Shown piece by piece: positions 63,646-64,000 of a stretch of 64,000 nucleotides of DNA. The position numbers and the translations under genes were made by a program. This DNA comes from Piromyces finnis (Eukaryota; Neocallimastigomycota; Neocallimastigomycetes; Neocallimastigales; Neocallimastigaceae). Each line of letters starts with the position of its first letter. Position 1 is the first letter of the stretch. Where the stretch lies: NCBI GenBank assembly GCA_002104945.1, contig MCFH01000061.1, positions 248,001-312,000 on the forward strand. Reading direction: 5' to 3'. Under the pieces are notes generated by a model that saw only the letters and a list, made by a program, of their open reading frames with translations, had not been told where the DNA came from and ran no database searches.

Positions 63646-64000
63646 TTATGCTCCTTTTTCTTTTTTCCTTTTTCCTTTTTTTTCAGAACAAAATTGAAGT
63701 ACAACACCAAGAATGCATACAAAAACCATGTAAGCATATATTCCCAAATTATCTTTGAATAAGGCATCCCTATGACCATCAGGTTGACATGTTTCGTCAA
63801 GACATAATGAAGAAAGACATTCTTCATCACTTTTACAAGGCATATACATTTGTTTTTGACAATATACTTGACCAGCACTACAATCACAATAGTGAATATC
63901 ACTTTTGGCAACACAATTTTTTTTATAACATGCGCCGGAATAACAATCACTGTTTTGTGAACATTTTGGTGTTTTACATTTTCTTTTGTCAATACTTTCA
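63646..64000 (-). CDS. C-terminal part of a Cys-rich single-pass membrane protein (5' end outside window)
   Basis: Open minus-strand frame from the right edge to a stop at 63646, 117 residues visible. The ectodomain is made of short Cys-rich motifs ('CKTPKCSQNSDCYSGACYKK', 'CKSDEECLSSLCLDETCQPD'), in the style of small disulfide-knot or EGF-like modules. Next comes one hydrophobic helix ('GIYAYMVFVCILGVVLQF') and a very basic tail 'SEKKGKRKKEKGA', giving type I orientation by the positive-inside rule. The function cannot be told from this part; a surface receptor or adhesin is plausible. Confidence 0.7.
   Translation of the reverse strand, partial: ESIDKRKCKTPKCSQNSDCYSGACYKKNCVAKSDIHYCDCSAGQVYCQKQMYMPCKSDEECLSSLCLDETCQPDGHRDALFKDNLGIYAYMVFVCILGVVLQFCSEKKGKRKKEKGA

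Overview
The window is eukaryotic and extremely A+T rich (my impression from reading; base composition was not computed). Genes are separated by kilobase-scale A/T runs, homopolymers and microsatellites. The genes carry short A+T-rich introns with GT..AG borders. One secreted esterase carries a six-cysteine-type fungal dockerin. CotH-kinase-like proteins, hevein-type chitin-binding modules and an ABCA transporter are also present. Together these point strongly to an anaerobic gut fungus (Neocallimastigomycota). Species cannot be named from sequence alone.

Layout, left to right: a CotH-like gene on the minus strand, cut by the window edge (1-2312); a VWA-domain protein gene (4663-7089, +); two adjacent secreted leucine-rich-repeat plus chitin-binding genes, A (8017-10454, -) and B (12120-15013, -), separated by TTA microsatellites; a frameshifted unknown gene (16887-17611, -); a dockerin-bearing CE1-type esterase (18743-19855, -) with a decayed dockerin-gene fragment nearby (21057-21184); a second CotH-like gene (21992-24511, -); a second, nearly identical VWA gene in inverted orientation (25124-27544, -); a full-length ABCA-type transporter (31520-36768, +); a third LRR/chitin-binding gene, C (39195-41653, -); a receptor-like LRR membrane protein (45065-46969, +); a third CotH-like gene (48113-50869, +); a tRNA-Cys (51934-52005, -); a truncated and frameshifted copy (55990-56561, -) of an intact secreted GPI-type protein (57753-58466, -); another frameshifted unknown gene (60169-61075, -); and the C-terminal end of a cysteine-rich membrane protein (63646-64000, -).

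The main theme is recently duplicated gene families for the secreted or surface proteome: three CotH-like, three LRR-CBM18, two VWA, and one tandem GPI-protein/pseudogene pair. The most striking architecture is the LRR-CBM18 family. I reconstructed splice sites for all exons of the three genes. Every internal LRR exon is exactly 69 nt (23 codons), all introns between them are phase 2, and the signal-peptide exon (137 nt), last half-repeat exon (54 nt) and four-hevein-domain exon (544 nt) are identical in length in all three. Gene B differs from A and C only in having three extra LRR exons. These look like modular, exon-shuffled, secreted recognition or adhesion proteins. Long stretches between genes hold mainly microsatellites, minisatellites and hairpin repeats.
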